Source of the DNA: Jaapia argillacea MUCL 33604
Taxonomy: Eukaryota; Basidiomycota; Agaricomycetes; Jaapiales; Jaapiaceae
Reading direction: 5' to 3'
DNA: 64,000 nucleotides
Assembly (NCBI GenBank): GCA_000697665.1
Contig: KL197711.1
Coordinates: 1,044,325-1,108,324 of the forward strand
Shown: positions 46,225-57,699 of the stretch, piece after piece
How the letters are laid out: every line of letters begins with the position of its first letter
How positions within the stretch are numbered: position 1 is the first letter of the stretch
The notes under the pieces: generated by a model
Databases searched by the model: none
What the model was told of the DNA's origin: nothing
Seen by the model: only the letters and a program-made list of their open reading frames with translations
Made by a program: the position numbers and the translations under genes

Positions 46225-47920
46225 CTACGCCCTACTCTTACCCTTCCCCTTATCGGAAGGGGAAATTGGATGCCATTCTTCCAACTCTTGGCCAATGCAC
46301 TTGGGAGCACCATTTGCGTCTCGGTGTGCCTCGTCGCCATCGAAAGTCCTCATTTTCCAGCAGCTGCAGCAGGTAACAGTACTTGTATACACAAATGTCC
46401 ATGAGTCCACAGGAATGCCCTTCGGAGAGTTCCACTCCCGTATAGCCCTTCCAATCATAGAATCCTTGAAGTCGTTGGGGGGGTTTGATGTGCGGAACGA
46501 CGGGTGGTATTGCATGAGATCTGGAGATAGGTCTGGCCTATTGAAAGCTGAAGGCGAGGGGACTAGAAAGGGTTAAGTAACAGTTTCGAGACAATGTGAG
46601 TAAAAAAGACACACCTATTGACCGTCCCGAACCCATTGCAACTTGAGGCCTCTTACACTGCCCCAATGTAGTATGCTCCAAAAAACCATCACAAGAATAC
46701 GAGTGATAACAATACGCACAGAAGACGGAAGAGGTCAGCAATTCGACCCACACCCCCTCTGATACTCCTTCTGCAGAATTGAAGCAATGGAATGCACGCC
46801 CCAGTGCGGAGTCATACAAATGATCATGGGTGAAGATGCCAGGTAGGGATGTGGAGTGATAACGCCATAGCGATGGAGGGGGCAAATCCTTGTCCGAGGC
46901 AGGATGGCGCCGACCTGATCCACAACAATGAATCAATAATCCAAAAGAATGGTCAGATATACTTACTCAATGAAAGTTCAATGTGCAGCTCGTCGATACG
47001 GTCCAGTACAAGCTCTCGGTCTGCATATGTCAGAATTTTGGAAGGTGAGAGTGAGAACAAATGAATACACACCTAGATGAAGGCTGGCCAACAAAGGGCC
47101 AGCCTCTGCAGTCGAGACACCTCCCGATGACGAAGAACTTGCCAAAGGTGCCATTTCTGAATGCAGGAGAAGGAATGAGGTAGAGATACACAAAAATGAG
47201 TGAACAGTAGCTTACCTGATGATGTCGATTGCATCAAACTTGTGGGAATCGGGGTAGAAGGCCTCGTAGATACATTTGACCCTACTGATTTCGGCGTTGG
47301 AACTGGGCGCCAGTACCAATTCGAAAACTCCTGCTCACCTTCAAATTCATCGAGCTCGGCTTGGGTTACAATTGTCCGCGGCTGTCTATTGAAGGTTGTG
47401 ATGGTCGGAATTTTAACTGACAGAGACATGGATTAGCAAGATTCTAAGCAACCGAAAAGAGTGAAGACACACCATAAAAATCGCAATTATGGCCGATAGC
47501 TTGATAAACCCAGAGGTCCTCCCCACTGAGTGATTTCCTTCAAACCTCCATCCGACAAGTATCCTCCAATCGAAAGGAGTTTGCAGAATGTGGGCAGAGG
47601 GGAGTCCTGATCGTCGTTCCCTTCTGCTTCAAACCAACGGCTGCGACTTCTCGAGTGTGGTCGCGGAACTGGTGGAGAAGGCTGGTTGCAGTTAGCTCAT
47701 GAAGAACAACCGAGGATAAAAAGAAAGCAGCTCACCGAAACCAGGGCTTCCAGCCCCCTGAGGACAAGTCGAATGTCAACATAAGGCCTCCTTTATTGGC
47801 GAGCTTCAGTTCCCTACAGAGCTCCCTGAGTCTTGCAGGTGCAGGGTCATAGTGTCGTAGACTGATGTCCAGTTCTTCTCGGGCGAGTTCTTCATCAGTT
47901 GGTGCAGGTCATGGAAGTGG
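46225..47920 (-). pseudogene. Fragmentary Cys-containing protein of an Agaricomycete repeat family
   Basis: Several exon-like pieces lie on the minus strand: LRELCRELKLANKGGLMLTF near 47800, VTQAELDEFEGEQEFSNWYW near 47350, and a last piece MIGRAIREWNSPKGIPVDSW, then VTCCSCWKMRTFDGDEAHRD, ending at 46225. The pattern of a short IGRA..EWN..GIP..W stretch followed by a Cys-x2-Cys segment recalls a multicopy family found near transposons in mushrooms. I cannot join all pieces with good splice sites, and the function is unknown. It may be part of the same decayed element as the dioxygenase. Confidence 0.35.
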
Positions 47921-48904
47921 GCGCTGGTGGTATGGGTGAAGACAAAAATGGGTGTTGGTTGCAGGAAGGCGGCCCATTTCAGGCAAGAGCTGATGATAGG
48001 GAAGGGTTTGTTGAGATCAATTCAGGAGGGGGGAATGAACGACTTCATAGAAATTTGTTCACCTTAAAGGGATTCTCTAGCTCTCTCAGTGGAGGAACTG
48101 ACTTCGATGAAAAGTTGGGTCTGCTGCCCATATCGGCCAAAACATATTCAACAAGATCTTCCAGATCTCAAGAGTTGAAAATAGATGGTTCGGAGCACCA
48201 CCTTTACAAGCAGGCGCAGTACAGAATTTTGAATATGGGACCCACAGACAACAGTATCCAGCAGCGCCCAATATTGTGGGGGACAGCCAAGGAACAGTAG
48301 CAAGATTGGATGCAGAGATTTAATCATATCTTAATGTCACAGAATGGAAAGCCATCGAACAATCACATTGTCGGTGCAACAGTGAAGTGAAGGCTACTGA
48401 AGGGGACCAAGGTCCGTAAGGTAGGTCCAAGGACTGTGGGGACCTGGAAGCCACTCCTGTGAAAGTCACAGACCGGTCTGCAGACTTGGTGGACAATGAA
48501 GGTTTGCCGAAGCACCAGTGACGCAATGACTACCAAATAAGGTGTAGTTGATGAATTTATGTAAAATGTGCCTCATCTCAGTTGGACCAATCGAACAATC
48601 CCTCTGCCAGTGCCTGCCGGATATAGACAGTTTCGAAGCAAGCGCGAAGATGCATGAGAGATGCGAGTGTCTGCCGGATATGGACAGTCGAAGCGAGCAC
48701 ATAGTCTCATACCAATACCGTCACAGCGTCTGTTACACGAAGCATTGAGTTAGTAACGGGATTGGAACGGAGTGCCTGCCCGGATATGGAAAGTCGCCTA
48801 TACACCAGCTCTCCCGACCTTCCACACCAAGATCTCATCGAGTTACTTGGACTCCGCACGCCTTCGACTGATGGCGAGCGCTTCACCGGCTTAGATAATT
48901 AGTG
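47921..48904. other. Right edge of the transposon block; minisatellite remnants
   Basis: No gene supported. It includes a second array of the ~60-bp minisatellite (48600-48795) and the 25-bp inverse copy 48568-48592. The conserved upstream region of membrane-family copy B starts at about 48905. Confidence 0.5.
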
Positions 48905-48932
48905 GCACGCACCTTCGTCCTCGGCGCCTTTG

Positions 48933-48940
48933 TATAAAAG
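48933..48940 (+). promoter_or_regulatory. TATA box of membrane-family copy B
   Basis: TATAAAAG lies 53 bp before the ATG at 48993. The same box is at 52151-52158, 45 bp before the ATG of copy C, within an otherwise diverged flank. That supports conservation of a core promoter. Confidence 0.55.
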
Positions 48941-48992
48941 GTACAATGGGAACACATCGCAAAGATGAGCCCTCCCCAAAATTCTCCACGGC

Positions 48993-49691
48993 ATGCCTGC
49001 CAATTTTCTTTCCACTCTCCGCAATCTTTTCATCTCCCAGTCCACTACTATCGGCAGTCAGATCCTCGATCTGACTGCCTATCCTCTGCTCGTTTCCTCC
49101 CTTGATCCCGAAGGTGTCTTCAAAGTCATCGACGTGCAAAGAAAGGACGCCGTTACCATCGTGAGTTTCTTCTAATCCCACCGCCCGATTTATTTATTCG
49201 TTCAGATTTTAACCTCAATTTGTCTCAGTTGCTGGCTCTCTTCGCGTTCGTCTCCCGTCGTCCCCTCATTAGACTATTTGACATCATTCACAGGATCCAG
49301 GCCACCGTCGAGGACAAAGTCGGCGCTTCCATCACATGCGCCCTGGCATGTCTCACCCTCACACTTTGGGTCTACCTCGAAGGTGTTCCGACACCCACAG
49401 TCCAGGTGAGCCTATACCCTCGGTCCACGCTCTTGATCTCAAACGATGAGCCAGAGTCGGGTCAATGCTATGGGACTACGTACGTTCGCGGTCATCAACA
49501 CCGTCCCTTCATTGGGAACAATCTTGATGTCAGTTTGGATGATAGGAAAGCTCATACCCTATCCTTTCCTCACTTTTACCACCATCATCACTGCTGTTGT
49601 GATGAGTATTGGCGTGCGAGTTGTTTGGACCAAGGTGGTCAATGCAAGGGCTAGTATTGTAGGTAGTCGGGGTGATACCTCACCTGTGTAG
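48993..49691 (+). CDS. Small multi-pass membrane protein family, copy B
   Basis: Four exons: 48993-49160, 49229-49245, 49294-49405 and 49455-49691, giving 177 aa in frame. Exon 2 is only 17 nt and is followed by a GTTCGT donor; all copies share this layout. The start is MPANFLSTLRNLFISQSTTI. Conserved points are ILDLTAYPLLVSS, FKVIDVQRKDA, a hydrophobic segment ending in WVYLEGVPTPT, then NAMGLRTFAVINTVPSLGTI and YPFLTFTTIITAVVMSIGV. I predict three or so membrane spans with a charged tail. The family is not recognised. The copy lies immediately right of the transposon block, and its unit (with EAF6 and part of RPT5) is duplicated at 52.1-54.8 kb. Confidence 0.7.
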
Positions 49692-50007
49692 TGGTTCTAT
49701 GTGCTGTGCAAAGGGTTTCGTCGTCGGTGATGTTTGTTTTCTTGCTATCATTTGTATATACCCATCACATGGGTTGCTAGGATAGGACTGTTGTACAATA
49801 GAACAGTGTCTTCATAATTCGAAAGTGTTCACTTCTCGACGACGGGTGACGGGAGAGGACCGAGTATATTGACGAAGAATTTTATAACAGAAATGCGGAA
49901 AAGAGAGCACCAGTGGCGTTATTCAGTATTGCATGGATCGAACGGTTAGATATGTTCAATGGGTATCTCGAAAACGAATCTAAAGATACAAGCTCACGTC
50001 CTCTCCA

Positions 50008-50760
50008 TCAATCATCAGTCATCATCCTCATCCTCTTACCAGGTCTCCTACCCGTACTCCCACTAGCACTAACCACACTACCTTCTTCATCCCCACTAAC
50101 AGTCCCAGCACTCTGACCTCCAGCCACAGCTCGCTTCCTCCTCTGATATTCCCTATCTCTCAGTTTCTTAGCTTGGGCTGCTGACATTTCGGATGAGGAG
50201 AGGGAGGAGGGAGGGAGTTTTGAAGGAGGGGCTACGAGGAGGGATATTGTCATTGGTGTTGAGGGGTGGTGGGATGGGTGGCGGAGGATTAGAGGGGAGA
50301 AGGAGGGGTCTTCTTGCTGCGTTAGTTCGAGGGACTACTCCGACATCAAGTAAAAAGGAGATGAGAATTAAGGTATTTGGTGGTATAGAGAAAGAAAAGA
50401 CCTTTTGGTAAGTCAAACTATTCAGCGAGAATATCCGATCACTCTCATTGACTTCATATTTCGTACGACGCGGTCCCCGGGCTCTGAGGCAGCCGATGAA
50501 GCCTTGGATAGTGTTACCACCGGAACCTGCAGCCGTTTCAGTGAGATAGGTGGTTTCATCGTTGTAGATCTTGACTTCGATTTTTGCCTGCGGTGAGCCG
50601 AGGGAGAAGTTAGGGTTAGGGTTGGATAATGCGGTCGGAGGGAGGAGAGAAGGGACGTACGAGAGCCTTGTCAACTGCGCATTTCTTTGTGAGAACTCTT
50701 ATAAGTTCCTTTATGGCATTGTCGTATCGAGTTCGTTCTTCTGCAGTCTTCGGTTGACAT
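50008..50760 (-). pseudogene. EAF6 duplicate with frameshifted start
   Basis: Diverged copy of the EAF6 gene at 53340-54123. The body is open (ERTRYDNAIKELIRVLTKK, then KIEVKIYNDETTYLTETAAG, NESDRIFSLNSLTYQK, then the Ser/Pro-rich last exon to the stop at 50008), and its introns keep AG acceptors. The ATG that aligns with the intact copy (near 50760) is out of frame because about 5 nt are missing just after it. Conserved glycine-rich residues differ (GFIGCL instead of GFDGYL). A product would need another start, so I call it a probable pseudogene. Confidence 0.65.
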
Positions 50761-50929
50761 TGTTTGGCGGTGAGTATGTGGTTAACTGGATAGACTAGAA
50801 CCAAAAGTCGGGATAAGACACGAGGCAGATAGAGGGCGTAGACGAAACTAGAGTCAGCAACAACTCAATGCGCTGGCGGGATATAGCCGTGGTGAACGCG
50901 CAGGACGATGACAAGAGCTCAACGCCACA

Positions 50930-51320
50930 CCTTGTTTGTCCTTGTTACACCCAACGCGCACGTCCTCCAATTTGCCACGCCAATGGGCACCACAACAGAC
51001 CCGCACCCGTTGTCGAAGAAGACTGGAGTGATATCCCAGAGGACATCAAGGCTCTCGGTACCGATTAGATACTGTCCAGGATTAGGTTGGTTCAGAATGA
51101 TATCACGATGGGTTGCGAATGTCTTACGTGGTGGGTTCAGCCTGGGGAACGTGGACTGGCGCACTGCCAGCTTTTGGGTGGGATGATAAATTATATCGGG
51201 GTTAAAGGTTGCGGTGACAACATGAACAGAACGTTATTGAAGGAGAAGATTCGAGATAACGGCAAGAAGCTCAAGCAGAACAAAGTCCTTCGCTCCTTGG
51301 TAGGGTACGTGGTCGAGGTC
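50930..51320 (+). pseudogene. 5' fragment of an RPT5 duplicate
   Basis: The frame [19 protein letters not shown] is almost the same as exon 1 of RPT5 but ends at a TAG at 51066-51068. A piece of exon 2 follows ([18 protein letters not shown], then LVGYVVEV at about 51240-51315). The Pro-rich N-terminus is mostly lost, and homology stops at the point that would begin RPT5 intron 2. This is the broken right end of the duplicated unit. Confidence 0.8.
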
Positions 51321-52140
51321 ACGGGCGGGTCCATGTAGCTCAGAGGCACCTCCGTCATCAATTGGCGGGCGAAATGCCGCATCATAGTCCAAGAGGCCCC
51401 CGAGGCTCTAAGACCGCCTATTCGAGCAGCGATGTTTGTCGCTGACCCTGCAAGAGTTCCGGAGGTGATCTCAACGATACCCATTCGAGTGGGGACTCGT
51501 GGTGTTCCTCCTGATGTCGCTGATGACCCAAGGTTATGGAGAGTTATCAAATTTCTCACAATCTGCCCCAGGAGCCCAAGAGTGGCGGGTGCTATTGAAC
51601 GCTTGCCTCAAGTTCCCTTCTCCATCGAAGGTCCTCACTGTAAGTGGAAGCCCCACTGAGCCCAATGACCAGTTGTAGGCCTCCAAACATCGATCAAACA
51701 TCCCCCAACCATTGGTCGAGGATCCGAATTTCGAAAGTCTAACTCAGCGAGCGCTTCAAGTTGGACACCTGGCGAAAGCGCACGTCGACTTTCCCGTGAG
51801 AACCTGCCTATATGGGGTGGTTATCGTGCGAAACAAATCTTGACCACCTCCTCCCTTCATTCTGAGCAGGGTTTGCAATCTCGGCTTCCGTGTAGCGGTA
51901 CAAGGCCCTCCATCTCTTCCCAATGGATTGCTTGTCACCGCTAAGTATCTGGTAAATTGAAGACGGAAGCCGACAAACTTGGGATCCAGTTCCCACAGTC
52001 TCGAAGAGTTGACGTCGGAGACGGCCTTTTAAAGACTAGTACTTTGCATACTTAGATACCCATCACCACTGACATTGGAACTCAGCGATACTATTCATCA
52101 CACCCACATCCGCATCGCAGATCGAAATGCACAGATCATG
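51321..52140. other. Spacer between the two duplicated units
   Basis: No gene supported. Short frames at 51432-51659 (+) and 51191-51559 (-) show no recognisable domain. It separates the decayed unit from the intact unit. Confidence 0.45.
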
Positions 52141-52202
52141 GACGGCTTTGTATAAAAGTCAAGTAACACATCGCAAAGATGTGATCCCCCAGCTCACCCA
52201 CC

Positions 52203-52930
52203 ATGTCTCACGATCGCCTTTCTACTCTCCGCAACCTTGTCAAAACACAGTCCATTGTTGTGGGCTGTCAGATCCTCAATTTGACAGCCTACCCTTTACT
52301 CGTATCCTCGCGGCACACCTCTGACCCAGAAGGGATCTTCAAAGGCATCGACGCGCAAAGAAAGGACACCCTCGCGATCGTGAGTTTCTTCTAATCCCAT
52401 CGCCCGATTCTATTTATTCGTTCAGACGTTCTAACCCCAACTTTGTTCCAGTTACTGGCTCTCTTCGCGTTCGTCTCCCGTTGTCCCGACTCACCAAACC
52501 ATCTGACTGACTCATCCACAGGATCCAGGTCAATTTCGAGGACAACGTTGATGCTTTCATCACATTCGCCCTCGCATCCCTCACTCTCACCCTTCGCCTC
52601 TACCTCGAAGGTGTTCCGTTAACCATAATTCAAGTGAGTTTATCCCCCCTTCCTCCACGCTTTTGATGTCAATTGATGAGCCAGAATCGGGTCAATGCTA
52701 TGGGTCTACGTACGTTCTCAGTCATTAACGCCATCCCTCCGTGGGGAACGGTCTTGGTGTCAGCTTGGATGATAGGGAGATTCATACCCCATCCCCTCCT
52801 CACCCTTGCTGCCATCATCACCGCTGTCGTGACGAGTATTTGCATCCGGGCTATTTGGGCCAAGGTGGTCAATTTAAGAGGTAGTATGGGTCGTGTCGAG
52901 GGCGCCCGGGATGGGAGCTCTGCCGTGTAG
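52203..52930 (+). CDS. Small multi-pass membrane protein family, copy C (diverged)
   Basis: Start MSHDRLSTLRNLVKTQSIVV. Exon 1 ends ..QRKDTLAI before GTGAGT. The 17-nt exon 2 is present (about 52451), exon 3 carries VNFEDNVDAFITFALASLTL-type sequence and YLEGVP, and exon 4 runs from NAMGLRTFSVINAIPPWGTV to the stop at 52928-52930. Compared with copy B, exon 1 has a small insert (SSRHTSDPEG) and the C-terminus is longer. The exon architecture and TATA box (52151) are kept. It is the first member of the intact unit with EAF6 and RPT5. The function is unknown. Confidence 0.6.
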
Positions 52931-53339
52931 TGTTCTATCTGTCGTAAAAAGTTTCGTCATTGCCGGTACTGTAGGTTAGTTACGTTTTCTTGGTGTCGTG
53001 TTTCTTGGTGTTTTGTTTTCTTGCTATCGTTTTGCTTTCGTTTGAATCGTTGAGTACGTTTGGTTTTCATGCCCACGAATGACCGCGCGGTGGTTGGATA
53101 TACCCGATGGACGAGTTTGTTAGGATAGGATTGTTGTACGATCGAACGTGGTCTCCATAATTCAAGGCGTTCGCTGCTTCACGACATGTGACAGCAGAAT
53201 GTTGCAGATGTCGATAGAGAACCTTGTAAGGTAACGAGGACAAGAGAGCACCGACGGCGTTAATCAGTACGGATTGAACGATTAGATACGTTCAAGGGGT
53301 ATCTCGAAAAGTAGTCTAAAAATACAAAATCACGCCCCA

Positions 53340-54123
53340 TCAATCATCCGTCATCATCCTCATCCTCTTACCAGGTCTCCTACCCGTACTCCCACTGGCA
53401 CTAACCACACTACCTTCTTCATCCCCACTAACAGTCCCGGCACTCTGACCTCTGGCTACAGCTCGCTTCTTCCTCTGATATTCCCTATCTCTCAGTTTCT
53501 TGGCTTGGGCTGCTGACATTTCGGATGATGAGAGGGAGGAGGGCGGGAGTTTTGAGGGCGGGGCTGCGGGGAGGGAAATTGTCATTGGTGTTGAGGGGTG
53601 GTGGGAGGGGTGGCGGAGGATTAGGGGGGAGGAGGGGGAGAATGAGGGGTCTTCTTCTTGGGTTAGCTCGAGGGACTACTCGGGCATTGAATATTTAAAG
53701 AGGGATGAGAACTACAGTTTCTGAGAGCGTAGACAAGGAAGAGAAATGACCTTTTGGTAAGTCAAACTGCTCGACGAGAATATCCGATCACTTTCATTAA
53801 CCTCATATTTCCTGCGACTCGGCCCTTGGGCTTTGAGGTAACCATCGAAGCCTTGAATAATATTACCACCGGAGTGTGCAGCTGTTTCAGTGAGATAGGT
53901 GGTTTCGTCGTTGTAGATCTTGACTTCAATTTGTGCCTGCAGAGGATGGTGGTTAGGGTTAGGGTTCGGATAAAGGAAATGCAAAGGGAGATCGGAGGGA
54001 AGGCGAGAAGGGACATACGAGAGTCTTGTCGACTACGCGTTTCTTTGTGAGAGCTGCTATGAGCTCCTTCCTGGCGTTTTCGTAACGATTTCGTTCGTCG
54101 ACAGTGGGCGATTCGGTGGACAT
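53340..54123 (-). CDS. EAF6: Chromatin-modification protein EAF6 (NuA4 subunit)
   Basis: Three exons: 54123-54019, 53936-53751 and 53675-53340, giving 208 aa in frame. Eaf6 is a small subunit shared by NuA4-type (and in some fungi NuA3-type) histone acetyltransferase complexes. Diagnostic sequence is the N-terminal coiled-coil RYENARKELIAALTKKRVVD, then AQIEVKIYNDETTYLTETAA, SGGNIIQGFDGYLKAQ and NESDRIFSSSSLTYQ. The last exon is a Ser/Pro-rich then basic tail (REYQRKKRA, RRPGKRMRMM) typical of fungal Eaf6. It is divergent from RPT5 with 258 bp between the two ATGs. Confidence 0.88.
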
Positions 54124-54323
54124 TGTTCGGTGATGAGTGCGTGGTCTAACTGGACAGAGTACAACCAAAAGCAGGGATAATACGGGAGATAGATTGTAAC
54201 GTCGCTTTGAAACGGAATAGAGGCAGCAAGAACTCAGCCCAGTGGAGGGATAAAGGAGTGGTGAACGCGCGGACACGATGACAAGAGGAGAGTGCCACAC
54301 TCTGTTTGTGCCTGTTATGCCCA

Positions 54324-54335
54324 ACGCGTACGCGT
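54324..54335. promoter_or_regulatory. Tandem ACGCGT palindrome between EAF6 and RPT5
   Basis: Two adjacent ACGCGT boxes form a perfect 12-bp palindrome about 47-58 bp before the RPT5 ATG. The equivalent position in the decayed duplicate reads AACGCGCACG, so the motif is lost there. A role in the bidirectional promoter is inferred. Confidence 0.3.
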
Positions 54336-54381
54336 CCTCCAACATCACAAAGCACGTCGCTGTTCACAACTTATCACCACC

Positions 54382-56074
54382 ATGTCGACGCCCGCCCCCT
54401 CCGCCCCACCTCCAAACCCTTCCAAACCAACAGACTCTACCCCCGCAGCCCCGCCAACCACAAATCCAGATGGCTCAGCAATGGATACCACACCGGATCC
54501 TGCACCTGTAGTTGTCGAGGAAGACTGGAGTGATATCCCAGAGGACATCAAGGCTCTTGGTACTGACGAGATATTGACCAGGATTCGCTTGATTGAGAAC
54601 GATATCAAGGTGAGTTGCAAGTGAGTTGCGTGATTGTTGTACGTTCGCTGACGCAATGGATGGATGACAGGTTATGAGGTCGGAAACGCTACGGTTGCAA
54701 CACGAACAGAATGTCATGAAGGAGAAGATTCGAGATAACGGCGAGAAGATCAAGCAGAACAAAGTTCTTCCCTACCTAGTAGGCAACGTCGTCGAGGTAC
54801 GTCCCCTCCTCCATCCTCTCTCAATCTCACCATTCAATCTTCTCCCTTCCCCCACCCCCCTCAGATCCTCGATGTTGACCCCGAAAACGAAGAAGAAGGC
54901 GCCTCTCGAGATCTCGACAGCATGCGTTCCGGCAAATGTGCAGTCCTCAAAACCTCCACACGCCAAACCGTCTTCCTCCCCCTAATCGGTCTAGTCCCCG
55001 CATCAAAGCTCCGCCCTTCCGACCTAGTAGGTGTAAACAAGGACTCCTACCTCATCCTCGACACCCTCCCAGCCGAGTTCGACTCTAGGGTTAAGGCAAT
55101 GGAAGTGGATGAGAAGCCGACAGAGACGTATACCGATATTGGTGGGCTGGAGAAACAGATTGAGGAACTGGTGGAGGCTATTGTTTTGCCTATGGAGCAA
55201 GCGGATAAGTTTAAGACGTTGGGAATCAAGCCGCCGAAGGGTGTTTTGATGTACGGTCCACCAGGTATGTCCCAATCCCAGTCATCTATTCTCGTTTGAT
55301 CCTGATATCATCACCCAGGAACCGGAAAGACCCTCCTAGCCAGGGCCTGCGCCGCTCAAACCAACGCCTGCTTCCTCAAACTGGCCGGCCCATCCCTAGT
55401 CCAAATGTTCATCGGTGACGGTGCCAAACTCGTGCGCGACGCGTTCGAACTGGCGAAAGAGAAGGCTCCTGCGATTATCTTTATTGATGAATTGGATGCG
55501 ATTGGGACGAAGAGGTTTGACAGTGAGAAGAGTGGAGATAGGGAGGTCCAAAGGACTATGTTGGAATTGTTGAATCAGTTGGATGGGTTTGGGAGTGATG
55601 AGAGGATCAAGGTGCGTCTTGTTTCCTTTTCTGCTTTGTTCGCCTTTAAATCATGCTAAACTACATATTGCGGCTGACAGGTCATAGCAGCGACGAACCG
55701 AATAGATATCCTCGACCCCGCCCTCCTCCGTTCCGGCCGTCTCGATCGCAAAATCGAATTCCCCTTACCAAATGAATCAGCTCGAGCAACGATCCTAGCC
55801 ATCCATTCCAGAAAAATGAGCGTAGGAACAGACGTCAATTATGAAGAGTTGGCGAGGAGTACGGATGAGTTTAACGCTGCGATGTTGAAAGCTGTTTGCG
55901 TTGAGGCTGGGATGATTGCGTTGAGAGAGGGAGCGGCGAAATTGGGTCATGAACATTTTTTGAGTGGGATTGCGGAAGGTGAGTGTTTTGGTTGGTGTTG
56001 GTTTGCGGGGGTGCTGATGGTTGTTGGTTATAGTGCAAAGCAAGAAGAAGAACGACCTTATGTACTTTGCGTAG
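54382..56074 (+). CDS. RPT5: 26S proteasome regulatory ATPase subunit Rpt5
   Basis: Six exons: 54382-54609, 54671-54796, 54865-55264, 55319-55611, 55681-55978 and 56034-56074, giving 461 aa in frame. Rpt5 is one of six AAA ATPases in the 19S base that unfold substrates and open the 20S gate. A Pro-rich N-terminus leads into [18 protein letters not shown], a coiled coil, and the OB-fold with [20 protein letters not shown]. Walker A is [15 protein letters not shown] (split by intron 3), Walker B is [20 protein letters not shown], followed by [20 protein letters not shown]. The end LMYFA is an HbYX-type gate-opening tail. It is the functional parent of the fragment at 50.9-51.3 kb. Confidence 0.96.
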
Positions 56075-56149
56075 TCATAGATTTGGTCCGTATCGTCTTG
56101 TCATTTTCCGTTTTCTTTGCCTTTATGTCGCGTCATCCGTCGTCAGTAC

Positions 56150-56690
56150 GAGTACCAATCCATTTTGCATTCATTCCATAATCTGTCAGGAATGCGTGTC
56201 GCGGAATCAATACTTCATCCAACTCGGTCCGACGAGAATGAAAGAACCACGCCAAGATGACTCCTCGATCACTTCGTCTGCTCAACTAAATTCTAACTCC
56301 GCGACATTTCTTATACTTCCACACAACGGAACTCAAACAGCACTCAAACCCTCCCAAAACCCCTCCAAAATAGCAGCAACACCCCAAGCACCTGGATCAG
56401 GCGGCAAAGCGCCATCCTTCTCTTCATCAGGCCGTTCCCCTCCACCAACATAAATCGCTCGCCCAAGTCTAGCTTTCATCCTTCTCGTAGACTCCACTCC
56501 TCTCCTTGCAGCTCTAATCGCTCCTTCCAACCGACCTTCCTGATTCTGTGAGGGAGCGAGAACAGAACAAAGAGGTGCGAGAGCGTCGATGATGGTCCGG
56601 TCGTCTCGTTTAGCTGGGGTGTCGGTTGAGAGCATGGGGGGCAGTTTGGGGGGCTGAGGTGAGGATACCGGTTGAGGGAGAGGTTGAGAG
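56150..56690 (-). pseudogene. Duplicated 3' fragment of the dihydroxyacetone kinase gene
   Basis: The frame ending at 56333 has RTIIDALAPLCSVLAPSQ, KARLGRAIYVGGGERPDEEK and GAWGVAAILEGFWEGLSAV, nearly the same as the last exon of the DAK gene ending at 59357. The similarity also covers the 3' flank (56150-56330 versus 59170-59350). Only the last exon is present, so this is a partial duplicate placed tail-to-tail with RPT5. Confidence 0.8.
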
Positions 56691-56907
56691 GGATCTTAAG
56701 AGTAATAAAGTTCTTTACCATCAGGTTCGCTTGTCGTATAGAACTAAACACTTTCGAATTATGAAGACCACGTGCCATCGCACAACGATCCTACCCTAGT
56801 AACTCGTGCGTTGGGTATATACAAACGATATAAACGATATAAATGAAAACAGACGATAGGAAGAAAACAACACTACATCTATAATACCGACAACAAGGAA
56901 ACTCTTT

Positions 56908-57632
56908 TCACAGCAGATAGAACCACCACACGGGTGAGGCGTCACCCCGACTACCTACAATACTAGCCCTCGCATTCACCACCTTGGTCCAAACAGCTCG
57001 CACGCAAACACTCATCACAACAGCCGTGATGACGGTAGCAAAAGTGATGAAAGGGTAGGGTATGAACCTCCCTATCATCCAAACTGACATCAAGACCGTT
57101 CCCCATGAAGGGACGGCGTTGATGACCGCAAACGTGCGTAGTCCCATAGCATTGACCCGAATCTGGCTCACCGTTTGAGATCAAGACCGTGGACCGAGGG
57201 TATAAGCTCACCTGAATTGTGGGTGTCGGGACACCTTCGAGGTAGACCCGAAGGGTGAGAGCGAGACATGCGAGGGCGCATGTTATGGAAGCGCCAACTT
57301 TGTCCTCGAAGTTGGCCTGGATCCTGTGAATGAGTCAGTCAAATGGCGCGGCGAGGGGACGATTGGGAGACGAACGCGAAGAGGGCCAGTAACTGGAACA
57401 AAGTTGAGGTTAAAAAATCTGAACAAAATAAATAAATCGGGCAGTGGGATTAGAAGCGACTGACGATAGTGAGGGCGTCCTTTCTCTGCGCGTCGATGAC
57501 TTTGAAGACACCTTCGGAATCAGGGGAGGAGACGAGCAGAGGATAGGCAGTCAGATCGAGGATCTGACGGCCGATAGTGGTGGACTGGGAGATGAAAAGA
57601 TCGCGGAGAGTAGAAAGAAAGTTGGAAGGCAT
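56908..57632 (-). CDS. Small multi-pass membrane protein family, copy D
   Basis: Start MPSNFLSTLRDLFISQSTTI at 57632, with the same four-exon layout (17-nt exon 2 near 57376-57392). Exon 4 reads NAMGLRTFAVINAVPSWGTV and ends SRGDASPV followed by WWFYLL: the stop used by copy B is TGG here, and the frame runs seven codons further to the stop at 56908. It is closest to copies A and B. Copies A, B and D also share about 200 bp of 3' flank, so they arose by recent segmental copying. The function is unknown. Confidence 0.65.
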
Positions 57633-57699
57633 GTCGGTGGAGAATTTTGGGGAGGGTTCATCTTTGCGATGTGTTACTTGTACCTTTCAGCAAGTTACA

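Noticed and set aside
51191-51659. Overlapping frames in the spacer after the RPT5 fragment
   Set aside because: No domain, no conservation with the intact duplicate, and a location in decayed sequence.
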